Assembly: GCA_034436045.1 (NCBI GenBank)
Contig: DAOTVZ010000027.1
Coordinates: 1 to 44,501 of the forward strand
DNA from: H111-94 sp034436045
GTDB lineage: Bacteria > Chloroflexota > Ktedonobacteria > Ktedonobacterales > Ktedonobacteraceae
Reading direction: 5' to 3'
DNA length: 44,501 bases
Made by a program: the position numbers and the translations under genes. Below are positions 8,211-16,761 of this stretch, piece by piece. Below the pieces are notes generated by a model that worked only from the letters and a program-made list of their open reading frames with translations, had not been told where the DNA came from and did not search any database. The first letter of the stretch is position 1. Every line of letters begins with the position of its first letter.

Positions 8211-9149
8211 TTAGCGAAATAGCTCGGTGACGGAGCGACCATCGTGGATGCGGCTGATGGCACCGGCCAGCAGTTCCGCGACGGAGAGGACGGTCATGTT
8301 GGGCAGGCGTTTGGCTTCGGGCAGCGGAACGGTGTCGGTGACGATGATCTCTTCAATATTAGCCTTGCTGAGCCGCTCGATAGCCGGGCCGGAGAAGATG
8401 CCATGCGTGGCACAGCAATAGACAGCACGCGCACCCTGCTCGTGAACGACGCGCACGGCCTGCGTCAGTGAACCGGCGGTATCGATTTCGTCATCGACGA
8501 TGAGCGCGGTGCGATCTTTGACGTTGCCGATAATGCCCATGGCCTCCATGCGCCCATCATTGTCCAGGCGGCGCTTCTCCACAATCGCCAGCGGGGCTTT
8601 CAAACGGTCGGCCAGTTGACGCGCCTTCTTGGCAAAACCCTCGTCGGCGGAAACGACGGTCAGGTCTGGCAGGTCTTTCTGCGCAATGTAACGCGCCTGA
8701 ATAATCTGCGCCGTTAGCTCATCGACGGGAATATTGAAGAAGCCTTGAATTTGACCGGCGTGCATATCGACCGTCAAGACGCGATGCGCCCCGGCCACCG
8801 TGATGCAGTCCGCGATCAGGCGCGCGGTGATGGGCACACGCGGCTGGTCTTTCTTATCGGTACGCCCATAGGCATAGTAAGGAATGACGGCGGTGATACG
8901 GGTGGCGGAGGCGCGTTTTAATGCATCAATCATAATGAGCAGTTCCATGATTGAGCGGTTGACAGGCGTGCTAAAGGGTTGGATGACAAATACGTCACGC
9001 TCGCGCACATTATTATTGATTTTGACAAAAATATTCTCGTTGCTGAATTGGAAAACATCCGCGTCACCAAGCGGAATACGCAGATGACGACAGATAGCGA
9101 CCGCGAGCGCGCGGTTGGCGTTGCCGCTAAAAACGCACAAGTCATCCAT
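8211..9149 (-). CDS. prs: Ribose-phosphate pyrophosphokinase (PRPP synthetase)
   Basis: This enzyme makes PRPP from ribose 5-phosphate and ATP, feeding purine, pyrimidine, histidine, tryptophan and NAD synthesis. Motifs in order are FSNENIFVKINNNVRERDVFV near the ATP site, PYYAYGRTDKKDQPR (residues about 94-108), VDMHAGQIQGFF with the metal-binding histidine, the VVSADEG loop, and the PRPP-binding VDDEIDTAGSL (about 218-228). The 312-residue length is standard for class I enzymes. AGGAGG precedes the ATG. It lies 89 bases downstream of recX with its own extended -10 promoter. Confidence 0.97.
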   Translation of the reverse strand: MDDLCVFSGNANRALAVAICRHLRIPLGDADVFQFSNENIFVKINNNVRERDVFVIQPFSTPVNRSIMELLIMIDALKRASATRITAVIPYYAYGRTDKKDQPRVPITARLIADCITVAGAHRVLTVDMHAGQIQGFFNIPVDELTAQIIQARYIAQKDLPDLTVVSADEGFAKKARQLADRLKAPLAIVEKRRLDNDGRMEAMGIIGNVKDRTALIVDDEIDTAGSLTQAVRVVHEQGARAVYCCATHGIFSGPAIERLSKANIEEIIVTDTVPLPEAKRLPNMTVLSVAELLAGAISRIHDGRSVTELFR

Positions 9150-9171
9150 AAATTATCCTCCTGATTGCTTC

Positions 9172-9180
9172 ATTATAGCA
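9172..9180 (-). promoter_or_regulatory. Extended -10 promoter of prs
   Basis: On the reverse strand this reads TGCTATAAT, a consensus -10 with the TG extension, 22 bases before the prs start codon. It suggests prs is transcribed independently of recX. Confidence 0.6.
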
Positions 9181-9238
9181 CATGGATGACATTGGCGTGG
9201 GGCAACTATCTGGAGCGAGCGGGTGCCCTGCTTCGCTC

Positions 9239-9904
9239 TCACATATCATCCATTGCTTCGTCGTCATCTTTGCTATGTACCAATTCTTGCCACAAGGCTC
9301 TGACCGTTTTTCTGGTGATCTCGTAGTTGAAGCCGCGCCGTTGCAAAAAGGAGCCGAGACGATTGCGGAAAGTTGCAAAGTCGATAGAGGGTTGTTTGGC
9401 CAGCAGGAGAGCTTTTTTGCGCGCGGCGCGCATGGCGCGTTCTTCGTCCTGTTCGTCGCTCACAATCTCGTCGATGATCTCGCGCTCAACGCCTTTCATG
9501 CGCAGTTCATTCTTGAGCGCGTGTGCACTGCGAGGGCTGAACTGCTCGCGAGTTTCGAGCCAGAAGGTGCCGAAAGCGCGATCATCGACCAGTGCCAGAT
9601 GATCCAGGCGCGCGATGGCCTCGTCGATCAGTGCGGGCGCAGTCTCTTTGCGGCGCAGGTAGCGGCGTACCTCCTCGCGGCTGCGCGGGCGCAATGAGAG
9701 GTAGTTGAGGGCGCGATCAACGGCCTGTTGTAGCGCCTCCTCGTGTTGTAGTTCGGCCAGTTGGTCTGCCGTCAGTTCCTGACCGACTTGCAGGCCCATG
9801 CGCAACGCAATGAGCGTGTGAATGCCAAGCAAGAAGTGTCCATCGACAAAAATATTGACGCGCTCGCCATTTGTTGCCTGTGGTTGAAGGGCGGTGATCT
9901 GCAT
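9239..9904 (-). CDS. recX: Regulatory protein RecX
   Basis: RecX binds RecA filaments and modulates recombination and SOS induction. The protein opens ITALQPQ...ERVNIFVDGHFLLGI, typical of RecX, followed by three-helix repeats with LNYLSLRPRSREEVRRYLRRK (about residues 68-88), IDEAIARLDHLALVDDRAFGTFWLETR, PRSAHALKNELRMKGVEREII and a last repeat ending FLQRRGFNYEITRKTVRALW. The 221-residue length is slightly long but normal. No Shine-Dalgarno sequence precedes the ATG, and the predicted transcription start falls on or next to it (see the promoter entry). recA itself is not in the window. Confidence 0.93.
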   Translation of the reverse strand: MQITALQPQATNGERVNIFVDGHFLLGIHTLIALRMGLQVGQELTADQLAELQHEEALQQAVDRALNYLSLRPRSREEVRRYLRRKETAPALIDEAIARLDHLALVDDRAFGTFWLETREQFSPRSAHALKNELRMKGVEREIIDEIVSDEQDEERAMRAARKKALLLAKQPSIDFATFRNRLGSFLQRRGFNYEITRKTVRALWQELVHSKDDDEAMDDM

Positions 9905-10121
9905 GGCAACACTATAACACGAGGGTAGGGCAAGCGCAAGACGGGGCCAGCGTGGTCAAGGGGCAGCATATAGTAGAGGCGAGAACGGTGCTGGGGGGAG
10001 ACTCTTGTGATGGCTCGTCGTTCTGTATGAAGGGAAAAGGAACCTTACAAACGTTTGATAGGTTGGGGATACGCAGTATTTCATTCAACCCCTGTGGGCG
10101 AATGAAAAACTACGCCGAAGG
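9905..10121. other. Intergenic region between recX and panD
   Basis: About 217 bases without an open frame that resembles a protein. It holds the recX promoter at its left end. The rest is the downstream region of panD, where I see no strong terminator. Confidence 0.4.
9911..9919 (-). promoter_or_regulatory. Extended -10 promoter placed for a leaderless recX mRNA
   Basis: On the reverse strand the sequence is TGTTATAGT, ending 7 bases before the recX ATG. A start 6-8 bases downstream of the -10 would coincide with the A of the ATG. No ribosome site exists in this short interval. Confidence 0.5.
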
Positions 10122-10550
10122 TCAGGAGTAGAGCATCTCCGCTTCGGGCAGGGCCTCTTGTGCGAGTTCTGGCAACATCTCGCTCAGGGGCACCGACTTC
10201 TTCTCGGTCAGGTGGTTCTGTTCGTCTACGAAGACGATCTGTGGCTCCAGCGTGCGAATCTCCTCTTCGCTGAACTGGCCGTAGCTGATGATAATGACGA
10301 TATCGCCCTCGGCGGTCAGACGGGCCGCTGCGCCGTTCAGACAGATGACGCCGGAGCCGCGCGCACCCGCGATAGTATAGGTTTCCAGGCGCGAGCCGTT
10401 GGTTACATTCACCACCTGCACCTTCTCATAGGGATAGATGTTGGCGGCATCCAGCAGGTCCTGGTCAATAGTGATGCTGCCAATATAGTTAAGATTGGCC
10501 TGTGTGACGGTTGCGCGATGAATTTTGCCTTTGCACATGGTTCGCAACAT
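10122..10550 (-). CDS. panD: Aspartate 1-decarboxylase precursor
   Basis: PanD decarboxylates aspartate to beta-alanine for pantothenate and coenzyme A. It is a pyruvoyl enzyme that cleaves itself before a serine. Starting at the ATG at 10550 (MLRTMCKGKIHRATV) puts the cleavage site YIGSITID exactly at Gly24-Ser25, as in characterised PanD, which fixes the start. KVQVVNVTNGSRLETY, GARGSGVICLNGAAARL and GDIVIIISY complete the family pattern. The tail (about 118-142) is a short acidic extension. An AAAGGA ribosome site lies about 11 bases upstream. No other pantothenate gene is adjacent. Confidence 0.96.
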   Translation of the reverse strand: MLRTMCKGKIHRATVTQANLNYIGSITIDQDLLDAANIYPYEKVQVVNVTNGSRLETYTIAGARGSGVICLNGAAARLTAEGDIVIIISYGQFSEEEIRTLEPQIVFVDEQNHLTEKKSVPLSEMLPELAQEALPEAEMLYS

Positions 10551-10852
10551 GCTTGAGAGGTTTCCTTTCATCCTTCCAAATGGTCAGACATCCTGGAAGC
10601 GTATGCTTCCCTCCGTCTAATTTAGTAAACGATGCAAGACCCCGATTGGGAACATTGCATAAACGAGCCATCGAACTTATAGCCCACTCGCAAGCTATTA
10701 GCCATAGGAAAAAGGTGCAGGCTTTGTTTCTGGCAAGAAAGCCATGACTTTGACAGGCAAGCAGAGAACTCCACTGTTCACAAGCCTATCTTTTGGTGCG
10801 TCAGGTCTCAACCGTTTCATAGGCAGATAGTCCTATGACGGGCGTGCCTTGC
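10551..10852. other. Intergenic region between divergent panD and the CHAP gene
   Basis: This gap contains the leader and promoter area of panD and a 6-bp inverted repeat GGAAGC/GCTTCC at 10595-10610. I found no protein-like frame. Confidence 0.4.
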
Positions 10853-10881
10853 TTGATTTATGGGAAGATGGTTAGTACATT
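10853..10881 (+). promoter_or_regulatory. Candidate promoter of the CHAP-domain gene
   Basis: TTGATT (10853-10858) and TACATT (10876-10881) are separated by 17 bases; each matches consensus at four of six positions. The leader would be about 75 bases. Only moderately convincing. Confidence 0.4.
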
Positions 10882-10963
10882 CTAGTGTAAAGAGCAACAT
10901 GTGACAGATGTTGGGCAAGCATTTTGTAGATCACAGAGATTCGTATTTCGGAAGGAAGCATGT

Positions 10964-12022
10964 ATGTCGTTGATGGATGAACGTCAGCAGAGTATGTCGC
11001 CCTGGCAGCAGGTCGGCAGGGGAGCAATACAAGCGGAGCAGGCAGGAATGCTACCCTCCTATGGCCCCGTAGCGACAGAGCAGATGGCTTTCCCCGACCC
11101 CTCCCAGGTCAATAGCGCAGCGCCTCTTTCACCACTACCCGAAACATGGCAATCCTTCGCGCAAGGTGGCACTCCTGCCGCGTCCACTACACGGCAGCTT
11201 GTTGATTACACGCCCGTACCACTAACAACGCGGCAACTCGCAGATAGTAGCTTAGAAAAACCGCCCGTGACCGATTCGCTCACCGATGCCCTGGCAGGCA
11301 CCTTTGCGCCGGTAAAAACTACCACGACGCTGCGTGAACCGATAATTATTCATGGCAGTGGGAAGAAACGCAGCGGCTCAATCCGACCGCCAAAGGGACG
11401 CCGTCTGGTGTTGCACATTACCGGTACTGCTGTCCTCCTGTTGATTATACTGGGGACGCTGCTGGCTGTAGTCCCGACACAGACGAACGGACAGGCTTCC
11501 TGGGACCCTTTTCAAGGCACCATCAACATGATCAAAGGTAGTGCCGACAATCCGGGCTTGATTGTGCAGCAGGCGGCTACAGCGACCGCCGTGACGCAGG
11601 ACGGCTATGATCCGGGCACTGGCACGACGTATGCCGGTCTGCCGACGCCCCCTCCCGGCAGTACGAGCGGTGGTCTGAATCGCTTCTTTTACGGCCAATG
11701 TACTTACTGGGCCAATATGCGCTATCACGAGCTGACGGGCAAGTGGGTACCCTGGCTGGGCAATGCCTGGCAGTGGGTCGCGGGTGCGGAAGAGTACGGC
11801 TGGATCGTTTCGTCCACGCCACATCTGCACTCTATTATTGTCTTGCAACCCGGCGTGCAGGGAGCAGGCTGGTACGGCCACGTAGCGATTGTCGAGCAGA
11901 TCAATTCGGATGGCTCGGTACTGACCAGCAACTGGAACTGGGCCGGTGGCTGGGCCACACTGAGCTATGTCACCTTCTATCCCGGCCCCGGCGTCAGCTT
12001 CGTCTGGGCACCTGGTACCTGA
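10964..12022 (+). CDS. Membrane-anchored CHAP-domain amidase/peptidase
   Basis: CHAP domains are papain-like amidases or endopeptidases that usually cut peptidoglycan. Residues 1-130 are Pro/Thr/Gln-rich, presumably cytoplasmic, and end in a basic patch (KKRSGSIRPPKGRR). One membrane helix spans about 147-170. A low-complexity spacer with PTPPPGSTSGG follows, then the CHAP domain at about 240-352: FYGQCTYWANMRY with the predicted nucleophile Cys246, and WYGHVAIVEQI with the catalytic His306. The ATG at 10964 has GAAGGA upstream and is preferred to a GTG 63 bases earlier. The topology places the catalytic domain outside the membrane, so a role in wall remodelling is inferred. Confidence 0.88.
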   Translation: MSLMDERQQSMSPWQQVGRGAIQAEQAGMLPSYGPVATEQMAFPDPSQVNSAAPLSPLPETWQSFAQGGTPAASTTRQLVDYTPVPLTTRQLADSSLEKPPVTDSLTDALAGTFAPVKTTTTLREPIIIHGSGKKRSGSIRPPKGRRLVLHITGTAVLLLIILGTLLAVVPTQTNGQASWDPFQGTINMIKGSADNPGLIVQQAATATAVTQDGYDPGTGTTYAGLPTPPPGSTSGGLNRFFYGQCTYWANMRYHELTGKWVPWLGNAWQWVAGAEEYGWIVSSTPHLHSIIVLQPGVQGAGWYGHVAIVEQINSDGSVLTSNWNWAGGWATLSYVTFYPGPGVSFVWAPGT

Positions 12023-12373
12023 TATTCTGCACATGTTGCTCTATCACGGCGGGATGTGGGAAAGTGCGCAAGAGGGCACACCTGCATCCCGAATTTTTAT
12101 ACTCCTCTGTTCGATATACATTGAACAAAAATATTCCACAAGAACACGCTAAAGATAACGTTTCTTTAAGAGTAGTATAAAAAATATTGGTACCTCCATG
12201 TCATCGATATATTATCATTGAGCGTACTTAATAATAGTCATATTTTCATTAAAAACTTGAGGTAAGGATAGTCAATTGGTATTGCAAAATATTGCTCAGT
12301 TACTCCGAAGATCAGAGTCTCGTTATCATAGTTGTGATGCGCAAGCATAAAAACTTTATAGCAGGGTAATAGT
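12023..12373 (+). promoter_or_regulatory. A+T-rich gap with a candidate promoter for the kinase-like genes
   Basis: These 351 bases hold no protein-like frame. TTGAGC at 12218-12223 and TATTTT at 12241-12246, 17 bases apart, are a plausible promoter for the gene starting at 12374; the match is 4/6 at each box. Base composition drops sharply here relative to the CHAP gene, marking the left edge of the island. Confidence 0.4.
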
Positions 12374-13780
12374 ATGGTGCAAAGTACAGTTTTGGAAAGT
12401 AAGCAAAACAGTGAGGATAACACAAGGAAAGTTATACAAGAGCAATTTTGTGTAAATATTCTTGAATATAAAATTGAACGGATAAAGAAATCAGAAGTAG
12501 CCTGTATCTTTTTTGCTCAAGATAAGTTAAAAAAGCAACAAGTTGTTATAAAAGTGTTACGATCATATAAGGATAACCGTTATGACTTCTCTAGCTTGGA
12601 AAAGCGTCAGCAAAGCCAGCGGGAGGCTTTGCGGATTAATCAAAAATTTACTGATGGTATCTACGATGGCCTGAGTGCTATCTATACTCCTGATGAGAAA
12701 CCTGTATGGGATTGCGAGAAAGGTGACACTATCTATCTTAAAGGTTTAGTCAGCGATGCCAGAGATGTAGCGAAACGACTCGGAACATTGCGTGAATATG
12801 CACTTATCATGAAAGAGCTGCCTTTAGAAAATCGACTAGACCAACTTTTAATACGGGCAAGCACCACGGAAGCTATTCAAAGTTTGCTTGATGCGCTTAT
12901 CCAGAGGATTGTACAGCTACATCAAGACGACATATCACATCCTCTCTCTAAGGATAGTGATAAAAACGATAACAGGTGGGGATATCCAGAACAAATCCAG
13001 AAGAAGCTGGCCCATAACTTTACATTATATGATCTCATTGCTAAAAGAGACGAGAGGCTTCACGAGGAATATAAAGGATTAAAAAGAAATCTCAGAGTCG
13101 TTGTCAGCAGTCCTTGCTTCAAACAATACTTTCGGCAACGAGTCACAGAGGATCAGATCAAACATTGTCATGGGGATTTAAAAGCAGACAATATCTGGAT
13201 TTCTACTAGAAAACCAGAGAAGCTAGATAAACATGGCAACAAGGCGGGAAGGCATGATAAGCACAACAGTAAAGCGGGCAAGATGAGTAGAACTTTGAAC
13301 AAGGTCTTGATTCTTGATGCTATTGACTTTAACGACAGTTATAACCACATCGATACGTTGAGCGACCTTGCGATGCTGGCCATTGATATTGAAGCTTACA
13401 CAGAAAAGCAATGGATAAGCGAGTACATGTTTGAAAGTTATAAAAAGCAAACGAAGTCTAACAATACTAAAGCCGCTAAAAATGTATTTAAATATTATCT
13501 AGCTGAGAAGGCCCTCGTTAGAGCAGCCGTAAGTATATGTTTTGATCATGATAGAGATGATTTACCTCGTGAGATAGGAAAAAAATTTCTGATGATTGCA
13601 GATAGAAATGCTAATGAACTCATGGAAGGTGTAAAACAGGAGAATTATTTGCACTATCTAGTACACCGACCTCCCATTGAGCCACTCCTGCATCTGATTG
13701 AAAGAGGTGTTGCATTTATCCAGGAATTACCCTCCTCTTTTCAGACCAAAAAAGGCGTAGTTTCTGTACCCGCGAGATAA
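12374..13780 (+). CDS. Kinase-like protein of the aminoglycoside-phosphotransferase fold (long paralogue)
   Basis: The core of a protein-kinase-like phosphotransferase is visible. VVIKVL near residue 57 supplies the strand-3 lysine, and a helix follows with a possible Glu partner. The catalytic loop is HCHGDLKADN (His266, Asp268, Asn273). The metal-binding region is LDAIDFNDSYNHIDTLSDLAMLAID, resembling COG2187 phosphotransferases. Between the last two motifs there is a basic insertion with a duplicated ten-residue unit. About 130 residues follow the core. The substrate is unknown. The gene is clearly A+T-rich for the window, which suggests transfer or weak codon selection. It lies 161 bases before a shorter paralogue with the same motifs. 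Confidence 0.72.
   Translation: MVQSTVLESKQNSEDNTRKVIQEQFCVNILEYKIERIKKSEVACIFFAQDKLKKQQVVIKVLRSYKDNRYDFSSLEKRQQSQREALRINQKFTDGIYDGLSAIYTPDEKPVWDCEKGDTIYLKGLVSDARDVAKRLGTLREYALIMKELPLENRLDQLLIRASTTEAIQSLLDALIQRIVQLHQDDISHPLSKDSDKNDNRWGYPEQIQKKLAHNFTLYDLIAKRDERLHEEYKGLKRNLRVVVSSPCFKQYFRQRVTEDQIKHCHGDLKADNIWISTRKPEKLDKHGNKAGRHDKHNSKAGKMSRTLNKVLILDAIDFNDSYNHIDTLSDLAMLAIDIEAYTEKQWISEYMFESYKKQTKSNNTKAAKNVFKYYLAEKALVRAAVSICFDHDRDDLPREIGKKFLMIADRNANELMEGVKQENYLHYLVHRPPIEPLLHLIERGVAFIQELPSSFQTKKGVVSVPAR
13226..13285 (+). repeat. In-frame tandem duplication within the kinase-like gene
   Basis: Two adjacent 30-base units encode DKHGNKAGRH and DKHNSKAGKM. They sit in the loop between the catalytic HGD motif and the metal-binding motif, and the shorter paralogue lacks them. 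The DNA copies have diverged at several sites, so the duplication is not recent. Confidence 0.7.
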
Positions 13781-13941
13781 TCTCACCAGGAGAAGAGAGA
13801 AGGGGCCAGGATTGCCAGAAGGGCTTGAAGTTTGCATTTTCTCCTGCTTTGATTTACACTTAAATCAATTCAATTTGCTGAGATCTCTGACCCGGTTTTG
13901 TAGAGAAACCTTTTTCCTGTAATAGAGGTACAGGAGGAACT

Positions 13942-15084
13942 TTGACCACTTTTGACGCACATCAAACGTATTTTCTCAAGCAGGTGTATCCTTCCAGTTC
14001 GGCTAATATTTATTGTGTGGCAGCTTCTGATCTCGATAATGGCGGAAAATGGTGTTTAAAACAATGGAAATCGGATGTTTCTCCTCCTTACAAAGCGGTA
14101 AACCAGGAAAAGAGAAGAGAGATTCTCACCAGAGGTTTAGCGCTAAACCGCCTTCTGGCGAAAGATGTCTATCAAGGTATTGCGCAGATCATTGTCCGGG
14201 GGCAGGAGGTTTCCGTAAAGTGTTTTTTTGAGCAACCGGTGCTTCCACTGCCTGAACCGGAGGAGGGGTACGAATACGCACTGGTAATGGTCAATCTGGA
14301 GGAAGAATGGCGTCTGGATCATTACCTGCATTCAACCGGCCTGGCACACGTTGGCGGCGTTACCCTTTTAGTCGATGAAATTGTAAAGCTGCATCGCACA
14401 TTATTTGCTGCCTCTTTAGAGCCGTCGCCCTATGCAAACAAGGATGCCTATATTGAGGCTCTGCATGGAAAACTGGCGTTAAATATTGAGCTTTTTCAAC
14501 AAGCATTGGCAAGCGAGCTTGGCGATAGCTATCAGCGAAATCTGTATGAAGCTATCTGCCGGATTCTCAACGAAGCATTTATACACTGCATTCCTCAATT
14601 GGAAAGACGCTTTGAGGAGCAGTGTGTGCAACATTGTCATGGTGATTTGAAATGTAGCAACCTCTGGTTGCGTCCTTCAGCACAAGGCTCTGAGTTGCTC
14701 GCGCTGGACTGTGTTGACTTTGAACCAACGTTTTCTTTCATCGACCGGCTCAGTGATATAGCGATGCTGGCTGTGGATATGCATGCACGCATGATATCAT
14801 TCAACCAGCAATCGGCAATGATGACCGTTCAGCCAGCAGCTTTCACCAGTACATTTCTTCATACGTACCTGGCGGCGGCTAATGAACAGAAAAATACTAT
14901 TATGCCTCTGCTGAATTTCTTCCTTACCGAGAAGGCCATTGTTTGCGCTTATATGTGGGTGCTTCATGACCACCGGTCTGTGCTTGAAACTGATGGCGCT
15001 CTAGCTGGCGGGCACTCTTATTTTGACGTTGCATCGTTCTATGCACAGGAGTTGCAGACCATGCTGAATACCTGGCCTGTGTGA
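13942..15084 (+). CDS. Kinase-like protein of the aminoglycoside-phosphotransferase fold (short paralogue)
   Basis: This 380-residue protein shares its layout with the preceding gene. WCLKQW near residue 36 holds the likely ATP-binding lysine. HCHGDLKCSNLWL (His233, Asp235, Asn240) is the catalytic loop, and LDCVDFEPTFSFIDRLSDIAMLAVDMHAR is the metal-binding segment. The C-terminal helical part carries FFLTEKAIVCAYM, matching YLAEKALVRAAV in the paralogue. The start is TTG, supported by an AGGAGG 4 bases upstream. All expected catalytic residues are present, so it should be an active small-molecule or protein kinase, but its target is unknown. Its stop is 2 bases from the stop of the convergent ATPase gene. 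Confidence 0.75.
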   Translation: MTTFDAHQTYFLKQVYPSSSANIYCVAASDLDNGGKWCLKQWKSDVSPPYKAVNQEKRREILTRGLALNRLLAKDVYQGIAQIIVRGQEVSVKCFFEQPVLPLPEPEEGYEYALVMVNLEEEWRLDHYLHSTGLAHVGGVTLLVDEIVKLHRTLFAASLEPSPYANKDAYIEALHGKLALNIELFQQALASELGDSYQRNLYEAICRILNEAFIHCIPQLERRFEEQCVQHCHGDLKCSNLWLRPSAQGSELLALDCVDFEPTFSFIDRLSDIAMLAVDMHARMISFNQQSAMMTVQPAAFTSTFLHTYLAAANEQKNTIMPLLNFFLTEKAIVCAYMWVLHDHRSVLETDGALAGGHSYFDVASFYAQELQTMLNTWPV

Positions 15085-15086
15085 TT

Positions 15087-16730
15087 CTACTCTAGCCTTA
15101 ACCATTCTGGATGCACGACCGAATATTGCCCACCGTAATGATTAGCAATCACATCTTGATTGCCGCTACGTTCTCTGAGCTTTTTGCGCAGATGATACAT
15201 GCGCTGCGAAAAGGTCGAACGGTCAATGATGCGGCCCCAGGCGCTCTTCATCAGTTCTTCCTCAGAATAACGTCTTGAGGATTGCAGGAGTGTTTTGAGC
15301 AAGCGATACTCCAGCTCCGACAGCGAAACCGGCTCCTCAAGCCCGTTACAGGTGATTGTCAACCAGAAACCCTTGCTCTGACTGGTGCTGGCAAGGTTGA
15401 TTTGTTGGATGAAGTAGTCGCGTAACAACTTGCCGGGCAAATAAATGTCCTTAAACACATCGTAGCGCACAATGCCTTCATTTTGCAGCAGGTAACGTAA
15501 TTCTGGCCCCCACTCAGTCCATAACTTTTGAGGCAAGACCGTTTCTGTCGGATGGTCGCGCAGAAACTCAACAAATTCCTGAAAATGAGTGCGTGTCTCC
15601 GGCATGCTATGCTCAAGTCCTTCTTCCAGACGTTTCCACACTTGTGCCAGGAAGGCACTGACGTGCTGGCTCAACAGTTCTTGTAGCTGCTGTTTATCCC
15701 CTTCCATGAAAACTGGCCAGATTTCAATGCCTTTGGCAGTCATATACAGTTGTTTGGCATGGAACGATTGCAGACAGCATTGCCGTAACAGATAAGGATG
15801 CGAACCGGCCTGTTCCAGAAGCCAGCGCTGCTCTGCATCCGTGAATATCTGTTTACCAAAAGCGCGAAATGCCCCGGCCCATTGCGTCCCAAAAGCTTCA
15901 GGGGCCTGCGCCAGTATGCGTTCTGCCTCTTCCCAAGGAAAGCTCTGGAGCGGGATGGTGGCGAAACGTGCCAGATCGGCAGAGACATGCACGAACTGAT
16001 CCGTACCACGTGAACGTGGTAGCGCCTCTACAGAGAGGATGACGCCAAAGTTACGATGCGCATCGAGAAGATCGACAAGACAACGGATGATGCCACATTT
16101 ATCAAGGATAGCAATGCCCCGCTCCTGTCTGGTATCAGCCGATGTCTTAGTACCAGAAAAATCAGGGGCCGAGAGCACCAGGCGATCTATGGTGTCAATG
16201 ACGATAAAAAAACGTGTATTGGATTGTTGTTCATAACTCTCGTAGAGGATATCCTGGAGCAACTCAAACCACTCCGGTGCTGTTAGCCTGTTATTCCGGT
16301 CAGATGGGGACGAGGCCGTAGTTCCGGTCTGTCCGAAAGGCATCAGTTGAGAGAGTTTTTCATAACACTCTTGCAGAAAAGGGACAAGTAAGAGATCGGG
16401 ATTGCTGATAATGTCAGCGACTCGTCCTTCGACGGGCTTTAAAAATCTACTGATTTGTGTGAAGCGGGCATCTTCCTGGGCCAGCAAGGAGACGAAGCCC
16501 CGTTGCTCTAACTCCTCCCGCCATAATCCACCATCGGCGGTATCACTGCACAGGTAGCGCACAAAGACCGTCTTGCCCATTTTTGGCGCGCTGGTCAGAA
16601 TAATCGCACTCTGGCTACCAGAGATAATTTGAATGATGTCATTGATACGCCCGGATACCCGCCCAATGATTCCCTCATCAGCGCTCGACACTAAAAAAGG
16701 ATTGGACAGCGATAGTCCCGCATAAGACAT
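15087..16730 (-). CDS. ATPase with C-terminal OmpR-type winged helix
   Basis: Residues 5-55 contain LSNPF, a GR motif and a P-loop SAPKMGKT (about 47-54; the first loop glycine is replaced). A Walker B strand FFIVIDTIDRLVL lies near 170-185. The middle part is helical, and the stretch GSHPYLLRQCCL near 320 resembles the lid region of STAND-like ATPases. Residues about 452-547 are a winged helix of the Trans_reg_C type, with LSELEYRLLKTLLQSSRRYSEEELMKSAWG and TFSQRMYHLRKKLRE, so DNA binding is likely. There is no receiver domain. The gene is 31 bases downstream of the RSH-ATPase gene and must be co-transcribed with it. The ATG has AAGGAG upstream. Confidence 0.75.
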   Translation of the reverse strand: MSYAGLSLSNPFLVSSADEGIIGRVSGRINDIIQIISGSQSAIILTSAPKMGKTVFVRYLCSDTADGGLWREELEQRGFVSLLAQEDARFTQISRFLKPVEGRVADIISNPDLLLVPFLQECYEKLSQLMPFGQTGTTASSPSDRNNRLTAPEWFELLQDILYESYEQQSNTRFFIVIDTIDRLVLSAPDFSGTKTSADTRQERGIAILDKCGIIRCLVDLLDAHRNFGVILSVEALPRSRGTDQFVHVSADLARFATIPLQSFPWEEAERILAQAPEAFGTQWAGAFRAFGKQIFTDAEQRWLLEQAGSHPYLLRQCCLQSFHAKQLYMTAKGIEIWPVFMEGDKQQLQELLSQHVSAFLAQVWKRLEEGLEHSMPETRTHFQEFVEFLRDHPTETVLPQKLWTEWGPELRYLLQNEGIVRYDVFKDIYLPGKLLRDYFIQQINLASTSQSKGFWLTITCNGLEEPVSLSELEYRLLKTLLQSSRRYSEEELMKSAWGRIIDRSTFSQRMYHLRKKLRERSGNQDVIANHYGGQYSVVHPEWLRLE

Positions 16731-16761
16731 ACTATACTCCTTCCGAGGGCCGACCGGCCCT

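Noticed and set aside
9182..9697. Forward 171-codon open frame opposite recX
   Set aside because: It is antisense to clear recX repeats, and its sequence does not look like a protein.
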